Shown: positions 42,088 to 51,096, counted from the first letter of the stretch. The stretch is 64,000 nucleotides of DNA from Heritagella_A intestinalis (GCA_904418995.1 CAJFQF010000001.1:124001-188000), one strand, 5' to 3'. Notes: generated by a model not told the origin, from the sequence alone. Made by a program: numbers and translations.

Positions 42088-42612
42088 TTATTCGGTGGGC
42101 GGCCCGGGCCGGCAAAGAAGGTGCTGGATCCGCTCTACCACCATCCGGGCGGGGGCCCCGGCGGGGACAACCAAATCGGCGGCCTGCCGGTAGAGGGGCA
42201 TCCGCTGCCGGTGGAGGGCTTCGATAAATTCCCGCCGGTCCGGCCGCTGGAGCAGGGGGCGCTGGGTGTCGGTTTTCAGCCGCTCCTGCAGGGCGGAAAG
42301 GGGCACGTCCAAAAGCAGGATTTTCCCCGTCTGCCGGAAGAGCCGGACGTTCTCTGGGTTGAGCACCGTGCCGCCGCCGCTGGCAATCACCAGGCCCTCC
42401 CGGGCAGAGAGGCTTCGGGCGGCTTCGGTCTCCATTTGCCGGAAGGCCCCTTCCCCCTGGGCGGCGAAAATCTCCGAAACCGTCATCCCCGCCTGGTTTT
42501 CAATAAAGCGGTCCATGTCGATGAATTCCCGGCCGGTGGCGGCGGCCAGACGCTTGCCCACGGTGGTCTTGCCGCAGCCCATAAAGCCGCATAAAATCAG
42601 GTTCTCCTTCAT
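42088..42612 (-). CDS. aroK: shikimate kinase
   Basis: A 174-residue NMP-kinase-fold enzyme making shikimate-3-phosphate in the chorismate pathway. Walker A is GFMGCGKTT (residues 9-17). The shikimate-binding residues lie in DMDRFIE and FRQMETEA. SGGGTVL is the glycine-rich substrate loop, and RPLL belongs to the lid. The ATG overlaps the stop of aroE (ATGA), and AGGAGGG is within the aroE end. Length is standard. The pair forms a two-gene shikimate operon. Confidence 0.96.
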   Translation of the reverse strand: MKENLILCGFMGCGKTTVGKRLAAATGREFIDMDRFIENQAGMTVSEIFAAQGEGAFRQMETEAARSLSAREGLVIASGGGTVLNPENVRLFRQTGKILLLDVPLSALQERLKTDTQRPLLQRPDRREFIEALHRQRMPLYRQAADLVVPAGAPARMVVERIQHLLCRPGPPTE

Positions 42613-43505
42613 GCTTTTCCCTCCTGAAAACGGCGGGCCATTTCTTCGGCGGCGTCCTGAATCAACTGCTGGATGTCCTCCGGGCGATACTCGGAGCCGT
42701 CCCAGATCTGGTGGGCGGCCACGGCCTGCCATACCAGCATGGCCATGCCGTGAATGGCGGGGAGATGCAGCTTTTGGGCCGTTTGGAGGAGGCGGGTTTC
42801 GTGGGGGTTGTACACCGCGTCAAACACCGCTTCGCAGCGGCTTATGACCATTTCAGACACCGGGCAGGCCTGGATGTTGGGGTACATCCCCACGCTGGTG
42901 CAGTTGAGGAGAAGCCGGAACCGGGCCGTATCCTTTTCCAGCTGGCCATAGGTGCAGACCGTGTAAGCGCCGGTTTTCCCCAGGCTGGCGGCGTATTGGG
43001 AAAGGGAAGCGCACAGGGCCCGGGCCTTTTCCACGCTGCCCTCCCGGACGGCGAAGGTCAGCTGGGGAGCGGGGACGGATTCCGTCAGGGCAAAGGCAAT
43101 GGCCCGGGCCGCGCCGCCGCTGCCCAGCAGCAGGCAGGGGCCCTCTGGGGTGACGCCGGCGGCTTCCAGGGCTTTCAGGCAGCCGATGCCGTCGGTGGTG
43201 TAGCCGGTGCTGACCCCCTCCCGGGTGCAGACCGTGTTCACGGAACCGAAGGCCCGGGCCTGGGGGCTGAGCTGATCCAGCAGGGGCAGGATGGCCTCCT
43301 TGTGGGGGATGGTCACGTTAAACCCCTCCAGCCCCCGGAGAGTTTCCATAGCGCTTTCCAGATTCTGCGGGGGGATGTCCAGGGCCAGGTATTCCGACGG
43401 CTCTTTCTGCGCCAGGGCAAAAAGCCGCTCATGGATAAAAGGGGACATGGTATGCCCGATGGGATGGCCGATGACGGCAAAACGCCAGAGAGGTTTTGTA
43501 CACAT
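42609..43505 (-). CDS. aroE: shikimate dehydrogenase
   Basis: A 298-residue NADP-dependent reductase for 3-dehydroshikimate. The substrate domain shows VIGHPIGHTMSPFIHE, NVTIPHKEA (catalytic Lys) and FGSVNTV. The cofactor domain shows LLGSGGAARAIAFAL, NCTSVGMYP, VFDAVYNP and GMAMLVWQA. The start at 43505 follows GAAGGA. An extension to 43577 lacks homology. It is the first gene of the aroE-aroK operon and is divergent from acpP. Confidence 0.96.
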   Translation of the reverse strand: MCTKPLWRFAVIGHPIGHTMSPFIHERLFALAQKEPSEYLALDIPPQNLESAMETLRGLEGFNVTIPHKEAILPLLDQLSPQARAFGSVNTVCTREGVSTGYTTDGIGCLKALEAAGVTPEGPCLLLGSGGAARAIAFALTESVPAPQLTFAVREGSVEKARALCASLSQYAASLGKTGAYTVCTYGQLEKDTARFRLLLNCTSVGMYPNIQACPVSEMVISRCEAVFDAVYNPHETRLLQTAQKLHLPAIHGMAMLVWQAVAAHQIWDGSEYRPEDIQQLIQDAAEEMARRFQEGKA

Positions 43506-43764
43506 TTGACAGAATCCTTCTTTCAAAATGAGAATAAAAAGAAAAAAAGACAATATTTTTCGTTTTGATATTGACAAAGACGGTAATTGCTAATAATATT
43601 TGGATATGGAAACTGCAAATCCCCCCACCGCACGGGCCGGCGGCCGGGAAAACTGTCTGGATTGTATCACATCCGGCCGGGATTTGTCCATAGCCCATGA
43701 CTTTCAGGAAGGGTTTTCCGCGGACTCGGCCCATACTACTATACAGTAAAGGAGGTAACGGATT

Positions 43765-43992
43765 ATGGTATTTGAGAAGGTGAAGGCGATCCTCAGCGAG
43801 CAGTTCGACGTGGAGGAAGACACCATTACCAACGACACCAGCATTACCGAGGATCTGGGCGCAGATTCCCTGGATGTGGTGGACCTTCTGATGTCCATCG
43901 AGGACGAGTTTGAGATCGAAGTGCCCGACACCGAGATTGAGAACATCAAGACTGTCGGTGAACTGGTAAAGTACATCGAGGATCACGCTTGA
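43765..43992 (+). CDS. acpP: acyl carrier protein
   Basis: A 75-residue acidic four-helix carrier. The phosphopantetheine attachment Ser35 is in LGADSLDVVDLLM. The C-terminus FEIEVPDTEIENIKTVGEL is typical of fatty-acid-synthesis ACPs. The ribosome binding site AAAGGAGGT is 9 nt before ATG. No other fab gene is adjacent, so this is an isolated copy. No convincing promoter was found in the GC-rich 230 bp upstream. Confidence 0.95.
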   Translation: MVFEKVKAILSEQFDVEEDTITNDTSITEDLGADSLDVVDLLMSIEDEFEIEVPDTEIENIKTVGELVKYIEDHA

Positions 43993-44122
43993 TTCCGTTT
44001 GCCGGTCTTTTATCCGCTGCGCGCCTCCGGGGAACCGGGGGCTGCGGCGGATTTTTGCGTTTTCCGGCATTTTGCTGCACAAAAGGCTCCAAGGAATTTC
44101 TCCATTTTCCGGTTCTTTTCGG

Positions 44123-44151
44123 TTGAAATCTGAGGCATGACCCGGTATAAT
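44123..44151 (+). promoter_or_regulatory. promoter of the oadB-like operon
   Basis: TTGAAA (44123-44128), a 17-bp spacer and TATAAT (44146-44151), about 60 bp before the TTG start. Confidence 0.75.
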
Positions 44152-44209
44152 AAAGAGGATTCCTGGCGGCGGCAGCCGCTAATTTTATCAAGAAGGAGAG
44201 TTAAACCTG

Positions 44210-45349
44210 TTGGGAGAGTTTTCTTTTCTCATTGAGGGCGCATCCTATATGGTCCAGCATTGGAATATGCTGATCATGTGGGTAATCGGCGGCCTCCTCA
44301 TCTGGCTGGCCATTAAGAAGGATTTTGAGCCGGCCCTTTTGCTGCCTATGGGCTTTGGCGCAATCCTGGTCAACCTGCCCCTGCCCGGGGTGCTGGGGGA
44401 CAACGGCATTGTCCAGTGGCTGTTTGAACACGGCATCGAGGCTTCGGAGGCCTTCCCCCTGCTGCTGTTCGTCGGCATCGGCGCCATGATTGACTTTGGC
44501 CCCCTGCTGTCCAACCCCAAAATGCTGCTCTTTGGCGGCGCGGCCCAGTTCGGCATTTTCTTCACCGTGCTGCTGGCAGTGCTCCTGGGCTTCCCCCTGG
44601 TGGACGCCATGAGCGCCGGCGTTATCGGCGCGGCAGACGGCCCCACCTCTATCCTGGTGTCCCAGAAGCTGGGCAGCCAGTACATGGGCGCGATTGCTGT
44701 GGCGGCCTATTCCTACATGGCCCTGGTGCCCATTATCCAGCCCATGGCCATCCGTCTGGTCACCACCAAGAAGGAGCGCCAGATCCGGATGCCCTACAAT
44801 CCCCAGTCTGTTTCCCGCACCACCAAGATCCTGTTCCCCATTATCGTAACCCTCATTGCCGGCCTCATCGCCCCGGACTCCGTGGCCCTGGTAGGCTTCT
44901 TGATGTTCGGCAACCTGATCCGCGAGTGCGGCAAGCTGGAAACCCTTTCCCAGACGGCCCAGGGCCCTCTGGCCAACCTGATTACCATTTTCCTGGGCAT
45001 CACCATCGCCTTCCAGATGCAGGCAGACCAGTTCCTGAACTGGGGCACCCTGCTGATTATGGCTCTGGGCCTGGTGGCGTTTATTTTCGACACCATCGGC
45101 GGCGTGGTATTCGCCAAGGTTTTGAACCTCTTCCTGCCCAAGGACAAGAAGATCAATCCCATGGTCGGCGGCGCAGGCATCTCCGCTTTCCCCATGAGCG
45201 CCCGGGTCATCCAGAAAATGGCCCTGAAGGAAGACAACCAGAACCACCTGCTCATGCACGCAGTAGGCGCCAATGTGGCCGGTCAGATTGGCTCTGTTGT
45301 GGCGGGCGGTATCATCCTCTCTTTGGCCGGAATGTGGGGGTTGATGTAA
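44210..45349 (+). CDS. sodium ion-translocating decarboxylase beta subunit (OadB/GcdB-like)
   Basis: A 379-residue membrane protein with ten or more helices. It carries the conserved sodium-pump segments GIGAMIDFGPLL, GVIGAADGPTSI (key Asp and Ser/Thr ligands), YSYMALVPIIQP and NPMVGGAGISAFPMSARV. The beta subunit uses free energy of biotin-linked decarboxylation to pump Na+. The TTG start follows AAGGAGAG at 9 nt. A small OadG-like gene follows at once, but the decarboxylase alpha and biotin carrier genes are absent from the window. They must be elsewhere, or the pair works with another partner. Confidence 0.93.
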   Translation: MGEFSFLIEGASYMVQHWNMLIMWVIGGLLIWLAIKKDFEPALLLPMGFGAILVNLPLPGVLGDNGIVQWLFEHGIEASEAFPLLLFVGIGAMIDFGPLLSNPKMLLFGGAAQFGIFFTVLLAVLLGFPLVDAMSAGVIGAADGPTSILVSQKLGSQYMGAIAVAAYSYMALVPIIQPMAIRLVTTKKERQIRMPYNPQSVSRTTKILFPIIVTLIAGLIAPDSVALVGFLMFGNLIRECGKLETLSQTAQGPLANLITIFLGITIAFQMQADQFLNWGTLLIMALGLVAFIFDTIGGVVFAKVLNLFLPKDKKINPMVGGAGISAFPMSARVIQKMALKEDNQNHLLMHAVGANVAGQIGSVVAGGIILSLAGMWGLM

Positions 45350-45350
45350 T

Positions 45351-45533
45351 ATGATGATGCATTTTTTGACCAAGGCATTTGACAGTATCCTGGGCCCCGT
45401 CCAGATGAACGACATCTGGAAGTCCCTGGAACTGATGGGCAAAGGGATGCTGGGCATCTTCATTGTAATGGTGCTGATCTTCATCCTGATTTTCTGCCTG
45501 AACCGGTTTACCGGCAACAAGAAAGAGGACTGA
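45351..45533 (+). CDS. OadG-like small membrane subunit
   Basis: A 60-residue protein with one transmembrane helix (about 30-52, GKGMLGIFIVMVLIFILIF) and a basic tail, preceded by an amphipathic N-terminus. Size, topology and position after the beta subunit match gamma subunits of sodium pumps, which tether alpha to beta. It lacks the zinc-binding His tail of classical OadG. The start is the first of three consecutive ATG codons. Confidence 0.75.
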   Translation: MMMHFLTKAFDSILGPVQMNDIWKSLELMGKGMLGIFIVMVLIFILIFCLNRFTGNKKED

Positions 45534-45603
45534 TTCCAAAAACGCAACTGCGGGGAAGCCCTCGGCAATTTCAATCAACAATAAGGAGCAAGGAGCGATC
45601 GCT

Positions 45604-47043
45604 TTGGCACAGCAGAAAAAAATGGTGGAAGCTATCACGTCCATGGACGAGGACTTCTCCAAATGGTATACGGATATTGTCAAAAAGGCGGAGCTGATGG
45701 ATTATTCCAGCGTCAAGGGCTGCATGGTCATTGAGCCCTATGGCTACGCCATTTGGGAGAATATCCAGAAGGATATGGACGCCCGGTTTAAGAAGATCGG
45801 GGTGCAGAACGTGTATATGCCCCTGTTCATCCCGGAGAGCCTGCTCCAGCGGGAGAAGGACCATGTGGCGGGCTTTGCCCCGGAAGTGGCCTGGGTAACC
45901 CAGGGCGGCGAGGAGAAGCTGGCCGAGCGCCTGTGCGTGCGTCCCACCAGCGAGGTGCTTTTCTGTGAGCACTATCAGAAGGTCATCAAGTCCTGGCGGG
46001 ACCTGCCCAAGCTCTATAACCAGTGGTGCAGCGTGGTGCGCTGGGAAAAGACCACCCGTCCCTTCCTGCGCTCTTCGGAGTTCCTGTGGCAGGAAGGCCA
46101 CACCATGCACGAAACCGAAGAGGAGGCCCAGGAGTTCACCCTGAAAATCTTCCAGATTTATGAGGATTTCTACCGGGAAGCACTGGCCATCCCCGCCGTT
46201 ACCGGCCTGAAAACCGAAAAAGAGAAGTTTGCCGGCGCCCAGGCCACCTATACCATTGAGGCCATGATGCACAACGGCGTGGCCCTCCAGGGCGGCACCA
46301 GCCACTATTTTGGCGACGGTTTCGCCAAGAGCTTCGGCATTGCCTTCACCGGCCGGGACAACACCCTCCAGGCCCCCTATCAGACCAGCTGGGGCGTTTC
46401 CACCCGGATGATCGGCGCTATTATCATGGTGCACGGGGACAACAACGGCCTGGTGCTGCCGCCCCGCATTGCGCCGGTGCAGGTAGTCATCGTGCCCATC
46501 GCCCAGCACAAGCCCGGCGTCCTGGAAAAGTGCCGGGAGCTGGCCGGCCGCCTGGGTGAGAAGTTCCGGGTAAAGCTGGACGACAGCGAGCAGTCCCCGG
46601 GCTGGAAGTTCAGCCAGTATGAGATGCAGGGCGTGCCCCTGCGGCTGGAAATCGGCCCCAAGGATTTGGAAAAAGACCAGTGCGTGCTGGTGCGCCGGGA
46701 TAACCGGGAAAAGGCCTTTGTTTCCCTGGACGAGCTGGAGGTCAAGATTCCCGAGCTGCTGGACGCCGTCCATGACAGCCTCTATCAGCGGGCTTTGGAG
46801 AACCTCCACGAAAAGACCTTTGTGGCCCATAACCACCAGGAGTTCCTGGACATTGCCGCCAACAAGCCCGGCTTTATCAAGGCCATGTGGTGTGGGGATT
46901 CCGCCTGTGAGGACAAGCTCAAGGAGGAGACCGGCGGCGTGAAGTCCCGATGCATCCCCTTTGAGGAGGAGCACATCAGCGATGTGTGCGTCTGCTGCGG
47001 CAAGCCCGCCAAGCATATGCTCTATTGGGGCCGCCAGTACTAA
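45604..47043 (+). CDS. proS: proline--tRNA ligase (ProS type 3, archaeal/eukaryotic type)
   Basis: A 479-residue class II synthetase. Motif 1 lies in MVIEPYGYAIWENIQ, the substrate block in RPTSEVLF, motif 2 in RWEKTTRPFLRSSEFLWQEGHT and motif 3 in STRMIGAIIMVHGDNNG. There is no YbaK editing insertion, and the C-terminal extension ends in VCVCCGKPAKHMLYWGRQY (second half zinc-binding, last residue Tyr). These define type 3 ProS. The TTG start follows AAGGAG repeats. It follows the sodium pump genes without its own obvious promoter or T-box, so cotranscription is likely. Confidence 0.95.
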   Translation: MAQQKKMVEAITSMDEDFSKWYTDIVKKAELMDYSSVKGCMVIEPYGYAIWENIQKDMDARFKKIGVQNVYMPLFIPESLLQREKDHVAGFAPEVAWVTQGGEEKLAERLCVRPTSEVLFCEHYQKVIKSWRDLPKLYNQWCSVVRWEKTTRPFLRSSEFLWQEGHTMHETEEEAQEFTLKIFQIYEDFYREALAIPAVTGLKTEKEKFAGAQATYTIEAMMHNGVALQGGTSHYFGDGFAKSFGIAFTGRDNTLQAPYQTSWGVSTRMIGAIIMVHGDNNGLVLPPRIAPVQVVIVPIAQHKPGVLEKCRELAGRLGEKFRVKLDDSEQSPGWKFSQYEMQGVPLRLEIGPKDLEKDQCVLVRRDNREKAFVSLDELEVKIPELLDAVHDSLYQRALENLHEKTFVAHNHQEFLDIAANKPGFIKAMWCGDSACEDKLKEETGGVKSRCIPFEEEHISDVCVCCGKPAKHMLYWGRQY

Positions 47044-47088
47044 GAAAAACTCTATATGCCATAGCTCCCTTTGCGGGGGATAAAAAAG

Positions 47089-47118
47089 CAGGCTGCCGGT
47101 TTTCCGGCAGCCTGTTTT
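47089..47118 (+). terminator. proS terminator
   Basis: CAGGCTGCCGG / CCGGCAGCCTG with a 4-nt loop is followed by TTTT. Confidence 0.85.
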
Positions 47119-47211
47119 CAATTTGTAAAGGGAACCCATTGGATGAAAAGATGGCATTGAGGCAACCCTTTTTCTCCCAAACAGCCCTTTTACAGGGGAA
47201 TGTCCCCTGTG

Positions 47212-47630
47212 CCCCTCAGTCTCCTATGCGGAGTGCACCCCCTTTTCTCCTAAGATGAGAAAAGGGGGGAAAAGAATCATATGGGCATCATCTTGACACG
47301 CCAAGCGAAATCATCCTGCAAGCAAGCTTGCGGATGCATTTCGACGGCGGTCAGGGTAGATGCAGCTTCCTTGCTGATTCAGTAGCGGAGCTATCTGCCT
47401 GATAGGGGTAACTTCGATAAGTTGGAGGGCTGATGCAGGTTGGTGCGTTGGAGAAAGTTTGCGAAACGGGGGCGACTGCTTAGGCTGTTGTTTCCAGAGC
47501 CGGAGCCCCCGTTTCACAGAGCTTCTTTGCGTGGAGTCTTTCGCGGTCAAGCCGCGTAGGCTTGCGAATCTTTTCCACCATTTTCTTTTCGTAAGAAAAT
47601 GGTGTGCACTCCGCATAGGAGACTGAGGGG
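47212..47630. mobile_element. 419-bp non-coding element with perfect 27-bp terminal inverted repeats (MITE-like)
   Basis: The left end 47212-47238 (starts CCCCTCAGTCTCC) and the right end 47604-47630 (ends GGAGACTGAGGGG) are exact reverse complements over 27 bp. Just inside each arm lies a second hairpin: CCCCTTTTCTCC with GAGAAAAGGGGG on the left, and CATTTTCTT with AAGAAAATG on the right. No transposase or long frame is present in the 365-bp interior. This is the design of a miniature inverted-repeat element moved by a transposase elsewhere. Target duplications are not obvious. Alternatively it could be a large structured RNA. Confidence 0.65.
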
Positions 47631-47828
47631 ATTCAGGGCCGCGCCCTGAAAAGGGGAGTTTGGGAGAACCCAGCCTGGAAACCCCTCTTCTAAAACTTGC
47701 ACCCAGGCTCTTTACGCGGGAGAAAAGGCTGCGCCGCGATGATGCTATCTCGCGGCTTGCCAGCGGAGGTGCAGTGTGCCAGTGGCACACGAATAGCACC
47801 GACCGAGCCGGCAGGCGAGACCACTCCG
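47631..47828. other. intergenic region with dispersed repeat copy 1
   Basis: No gene is seen. A 46-bp block at 47775-47820 recurs in inverse orientation at 55275-55322. It contains TGTGCCAGTGGCACA (a near-perfect palindrome) and, 9 bp away, a 22-bp GC-rich block identical in both copies. Confidence 0.6.
47775..47820 (-). repeat. dispersed intergenic repeat, copy 1
   Basis: Read on the minus strand: a 22-bp block beginning TCTCGCCTGCCGGC (47820-47799), then 9 bp, then TGTGCCACTGGCACA (47789-47775). The same order occurs on the plus strand at 55275-55322 with an 11-bp gap and one change in the palindrome. Confidence 0.7.
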
Positions 47829-48602
47829 CTATAATAGGGCGTGGATATAGTCCGCTACGCTGTCATAGGTTTGAGGGATTGCCGCCAGCACCTGGGGCTC
47901 GGAACGGGTGGGAGCGGCGCTGGAAAAGGCCCAAAGCATGGGCAGGTCGTTGCAGCCGTCCCCCATGGTGTGAATCCACTCGGGCTCCCAGCCCTCTAAA
48001 GCGGCCAGGCGGAAAAGCCCCTGGGCTTTGTCCGAGCCGGCGGCGGTGGTGTCCACATAGTTCCGGTTTACATGGGAGGCCGTCTGGCCCCGGTACTGCT
48101 GGGTGAGCTTTTGGGCAAAGGCGTGGGCTTCCTGGGCGTTGGCGGAAATGGTGCTGATTTGGGTAATGCCGGTGAGGCCCCGGATGCCCTGGGGGGAGAG
48201 GCAGCCCAGGTTGCAGATTTCCGGCCAGAATTTTTCCCAGAAGGGGTCGGTGTGCTCCCGGATGCAGATGGCCATGCCCTGGCCGTTGGCCACCAGATAA
48301 ACGGGCATCTCCTCAAACTCCGGCAGGGAGAGGATTTCCTGAAACAGGGGCTCCGGCAGGGCAGAGGACCAGAGAAGCTCCCCGTTTGGCCGGTGGATGG
48401 ACGCGCCGTTGACGCAGACCAGGAAGTCTGCCGGGATGTGGTAACGCTCCAATTCGGGCCGGAGCATGGGGTAGGGCCGGCCGGTGACAATGCCAAAACG
48501 GTTCCCCGCCGCCTGCCACTGGCGCACTGCTTGGATATTCCGGGGGATGGAGTCCCCGCCGGTGGAAAAAGTCCCGTCAAAATCCGTTGCCAGTATTTTC
48601 AT
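47829..48602 (-). CDS. HAD-IIB (Cof-like) hydrolase
   Basis: A 257-residue phosphatase of the Cof/YidA group acting on sugar phosphates or similar. Motif I is ATDFDGTFS, motif II is IVTGRPY, the Lys of motif III is in SDKAQGLFRLA, and motif IV is TMGDGCNDLPML. The C2B cap is between motifs II and III. ATG 48602 follows GGAAAGG. It is monocistronic, divergent from feoA. The substrate is unknown. Confidence 0.9.
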   Translation of the reverse strand: MKILATDFDGTFSTGGDSIPRNIQAVRQWQAAGNRFGIVTGRPYPMLRPELERYHIPADFLVCVNGASIHRPNGELLWSSALPEPLFQEILSLPEFEEMPVYLVANGQGMAICIREHTDPFWEKFWPEICNLGCLSPQGIRGLTGITQISTISANAQEAHAFAQKLTQQYRGQTASHVNRNYVDTTAAGSDKAQGLFRLAALEGWEPEWIHTMGDGCNDLPMLWAFSSAAPTRSEPQVLAAIPQTYDSVADYIHALL

Positions 48603-48700
48603 GAAGATTCCGTCCTTTCCGCCCCGTTCCCGGTGCTCTGAGGCCAGTATAGCATTTTTTTGCGCAATTTGCAAAAAACGACGAATCTTGCCGTACCCCG

Positions 48701-48729
48701 TTGCAATTCATAAATAGCTGTGCTACAAT
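48701..48729 (+). promoter_or_regulatory. feo operon promoter
   Basis: TTGCAA (48701-48706), a 17-bp spacer and TACAAT (48724-48729). Confidence 0.75.
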
Positions 48730-48740
48730 GGCTCTTGAAA

Positions 48741-48756
48741 GTTAGGGCAACCTAAC
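48741..48756 (+). promoter_or_regulatory. candidate DtxR-type iron operator of the feo operon
   Basis: GTTAGG-gcaa-CCTAAC is a perfect inverted repeat covering roughly +6 to +21 of the feo transcript. It resembles half sites of DtxR/IdeR boxes (TTAGG...CCTAA), so iron-dependent repression is likely. The regulator itself is not in the window. Confidence 0.6.
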
Positions 48757-48780
48757 AAGCGAAGAAAGGAAAGACCGGCC

Positions 48781-49011
48781 ATGAGATTATGTGAAGGAGA
48801 AGTGGGAAAAACCTACCAGGTGCAGTCCATGAAAATGGCCATGCAGACGGAACGCCGCCTGGAAGCCCTGGGGCTCACTCCCGGGGGGCATATTGTTGTG
48901 ATGAACAAAAAGCCCCGGGGAGCCATGATTGTGAAATTCCGGGGTTCCCGGTTTGCCATTGGCAGGAGCATGACGGAGAAAATCATCGTAAAGGAGGCGT
49001 CTGCAACATGA
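48781..49011 (+). CDS. feoA: ferrous iron transport protein A
   Basis: A 76-residue SH3-like protein that supports FeoB. It has the FeoA pattern: a glutamate-rich start, then ERRLEALGLTPGGHIVVMNKKPRG and VKFRGSRFAIGRSMTEKI. The ribosome binding site GAAAGGAAAG precedes ATG. Its TGA stop overlaps the feoB ATG (ATGA), so translation is coupled. Confidence 0.95.
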   Translation: MRLCEGEVGKTYQVQSMKMAMQTERRLEALGLTPGGHIVVMNKKPRGAMIVKFRGSRFAIGRSMTEKIIVKEASAT

Positions 49012-51095
49012 CGGCAGCGGCAGCAAAGAAAACAACCCGCAGGCCCTCGGAAAACAAGGTGCTCCGGGTGGGCTTTATCGGCAACCCCAACTGCGGCAAA
49101 ACCACCCTGTTCAACGCCTATACCGGCGCCAACCTGAAAGTGGCCAACTGGCCCGGCGTCACCGTGGAAAAGGTGGAGGGCTCCATGGAGTTCCAGGGGT
49201 GGCAGATTCATCTGGTGGATTTGCCCGGCACCTACAGCCTCACCTCCTACACCATGGAGGAGCAGGTTTCCCGGGAATACATCCTCAGCGATGAGGTGGA
49301 CGTGATTGTGGACGTGGCCGACGCCTCGGCCTTGGAGCGGAACCTCTATTTAACCTTGCAGCTCATCGAGCTGGGCAAGCCGGTGGTGCTGGCCCTGAAT
49401 ATGATGGACATTGTGGAGAAGCGGGGCATGGAAATCGATATGCACCGTTTGCCGGAGATGCTGGGTATCCCGGTAATCGCCGTCAGCGCCCGGAAGCGCC
49501 GGGGCCTGGATGTGCTCATGCACGCGGTGATTCACCACCGGGACCGCACCGAGGTCACGCCTCTCATTCATCACCACGACAGCCGCAAGTCCCGCCATAT
49601 CCACGACCATCACCAGGAGTTCGCCATGGTGTACAGCGACGGGATTGAGGACAAAATTGACCTGGTGAAGGGGGAGCTGAAACAGAAATACCCCCAGCTT
49701 TCCAACCACCGCTGGTATGCCATGAAGATTCTGGAAGGCGACCCGGTTATCCTGGAGAAATACCCCGTGGAGCTGCCCCAGGGGGTGGTGGATTCCTGCG
49801 GCCAGGAGATCATCAACGAGAAGTACGACTTTATCGAGGAGATTATGGAGGAGACCCTGGTGAACCGGGACGACAAAGCGGCCCGCACAGACCGGGTGGA
49901 TAAACTCCTCACCCACCGGTGGCTGGGATTCCCCATTTTCCTGGCAATTATGGCGGTGGTGTTCCTCTTGACCTTTACCATCGGCGACTGGCTGAAGGAA
50001 TACCTGAGCCAGTTCCTGGAATGGGGCTCCGAAGCCCTGCGCATGGGCATGGAGGGCGCCGGTATCAACGAGATGCTGGTCTCCCTGGTGGTGGACGGCA
50101 TTGTGTCCGGCGTGGGCGGCATCCTCACCTTCCTGCCCAATATTATCATTCTGTTTTTGGCCCTGGCCTTTTTGGAGGACAGCGGCTATATGTCCCGGGC
50201 GGCCTATGTCATGGACGGCATTATGAGCCGGCTGGGCCTTTCGGGCCGTGCCTTTATCCCCATGATTTTGGGCTTTGGCTGTACGGTGCCGGCCATTATG
50301 GCCTCCCGTGCCCTGGAGGACCGCCGGGACCGGATGAAAACCATGCTGGTGACGCCCTTTATGTCCTGCAGCGCCCGGCTGCCCATTTATGTGCTGTTTT
50401 CCGAGATGTTCTTCGGGGAGAACGCCATGCTGGCGGCCTACTCCATGTATGTGCTGGGGCTGCTGGTGGCCATCTTGGTAGCCTTTGTGCTCCACCTCAT
50501 CGACCGGAAGAAATCCGGCTATACCCTGCTCATTGAGCTGCCGGAGTACAAGGCCCCCAGCGCCCGGACGGTGTTTATCTATGTGTGGGAGAAAGTGAAG
50601 GACTACCTGACCAAGGCGGGCACCACGATTTTTATTGCCTCCATTGTCATGTGGGTGATTCTGAACTTTGGCCCCGGCGGCTATGTGACGGACATCGGGG
50701 AGAGCTTTGGCTCCATGCTGGGCCGGTGGATTGTCCCGGTGTTCCAGCCCATCGGCCTGGGATATTGGCAGATTGTCGTGGCCCTGATTGCCGGCATTTC
50801 CGCCAAGGAAGTGGTGGTGTCCAGCTGCTCAGTGCTCTTCGGCATCAGCAATATCACTTCTTCCGCCGGCATGGCTTCTTTTATGGGGATTCTGGGGGGC
50901 ATGGGCTTCGGCGCTCTCAACGCCTATGCCCTCATGGTGTTCAGCCTGCTGTATGTGCCCTGTATCGCTACCCTGGCCACCATCCGCCGGGAGTCGGGGA
51001 GCTGGCGCTGGACCGCCATGGCAGCGGGATTCCAGCTGGTGCTGGCCTGGGTTGTGACGTTCCTGGTGTATCAGATTGGAGGGCTGTTTGTCTGA
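49008..51095 (+). CDS. feoB: ferrous iron transporter B
   Basis: A 695-residue Fe2+ transporter. The N-terminal G-domain (about 18-185) has G1 GNPNCGKTT, the G3 region LVDLPGTYSL, and G4 given as LNMMD in place of the usual NxxD spacing. A His-rich stretch (HHHDSRKSRHIHDHH, about residues 188-202) follows and may bind metal; it is not typical of all FeoB. The membrane part (about 300-690) carries two Gate motifs with the Cys-containing GFGCTVPAIMASRAL and TPFMSCSARLPIYVLF. It lies between feoA and the small Cys-rich gene. Confidence 0.96.
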   Translation: MTAAAAKKTTRRPSENKVLRVGFIGNPNCGKTTLFNAYTGANLKVANWPGVTVEKVEGSMEFQGWQIHLVDLPGTYSLTSYTMEEQVSREYILSDEVDVIVDVADASALERNLYLTLQLIELGKPVVLALNMMDIVEKRGMEIDMHRLPEMLGIPVIAVSARKRRGLDVLMHAVIHHRDRTEVTPLIHHHDSRKSRHIHDHHQEFAMVYSDGIEDKIDLVKGELKQKYPQLSNHRWYAMKILEGDPVILEKYPVELPQGVVDSCGQEIINEKYDFIEEIMEETLVNRDDKAARTDRVDKLLTHRWLGFPIFLAIMAVVFLLTFTIGDWLKEYLSQFLEWGSEALRMGMEGAGINEMLVSLVVDGIVSGVGGILTFLPNIIILFLALAFLEDSGYMSRAAYVMDGIMSRLGLSGRAFIPMILGFGCTVPAIMASRALEDRRDRMKTMLVTPFMSCSARLPIYVLFSEMFFGENAMLAAYSMYVLGLLVAILVAFVLHLIDRKKSGYTLLIELPEYKAPSARTVFIYVWEKVKDYLTKAGTTIFIASIVMWVILNFGPGGYVTDIGESFGSMLGRWIVPVFQPIGLGYWQIVVALIAGISAKEVVVSSCSVLFGISNITSSAGMASFMGILGGMGFGALNAYALMVFSLLYVPCIATLATIRRESGSWRWTAMAAGFQLVLAWVVTFLVYQIGGLFV

Positions 51096-51096
51096 T

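Noticed and set aside
43741..43764. TATACA before acpP as a promoter
   Set aside because: No acceptable -35 box is present at 16-18 bp upstream, so it was not listed.
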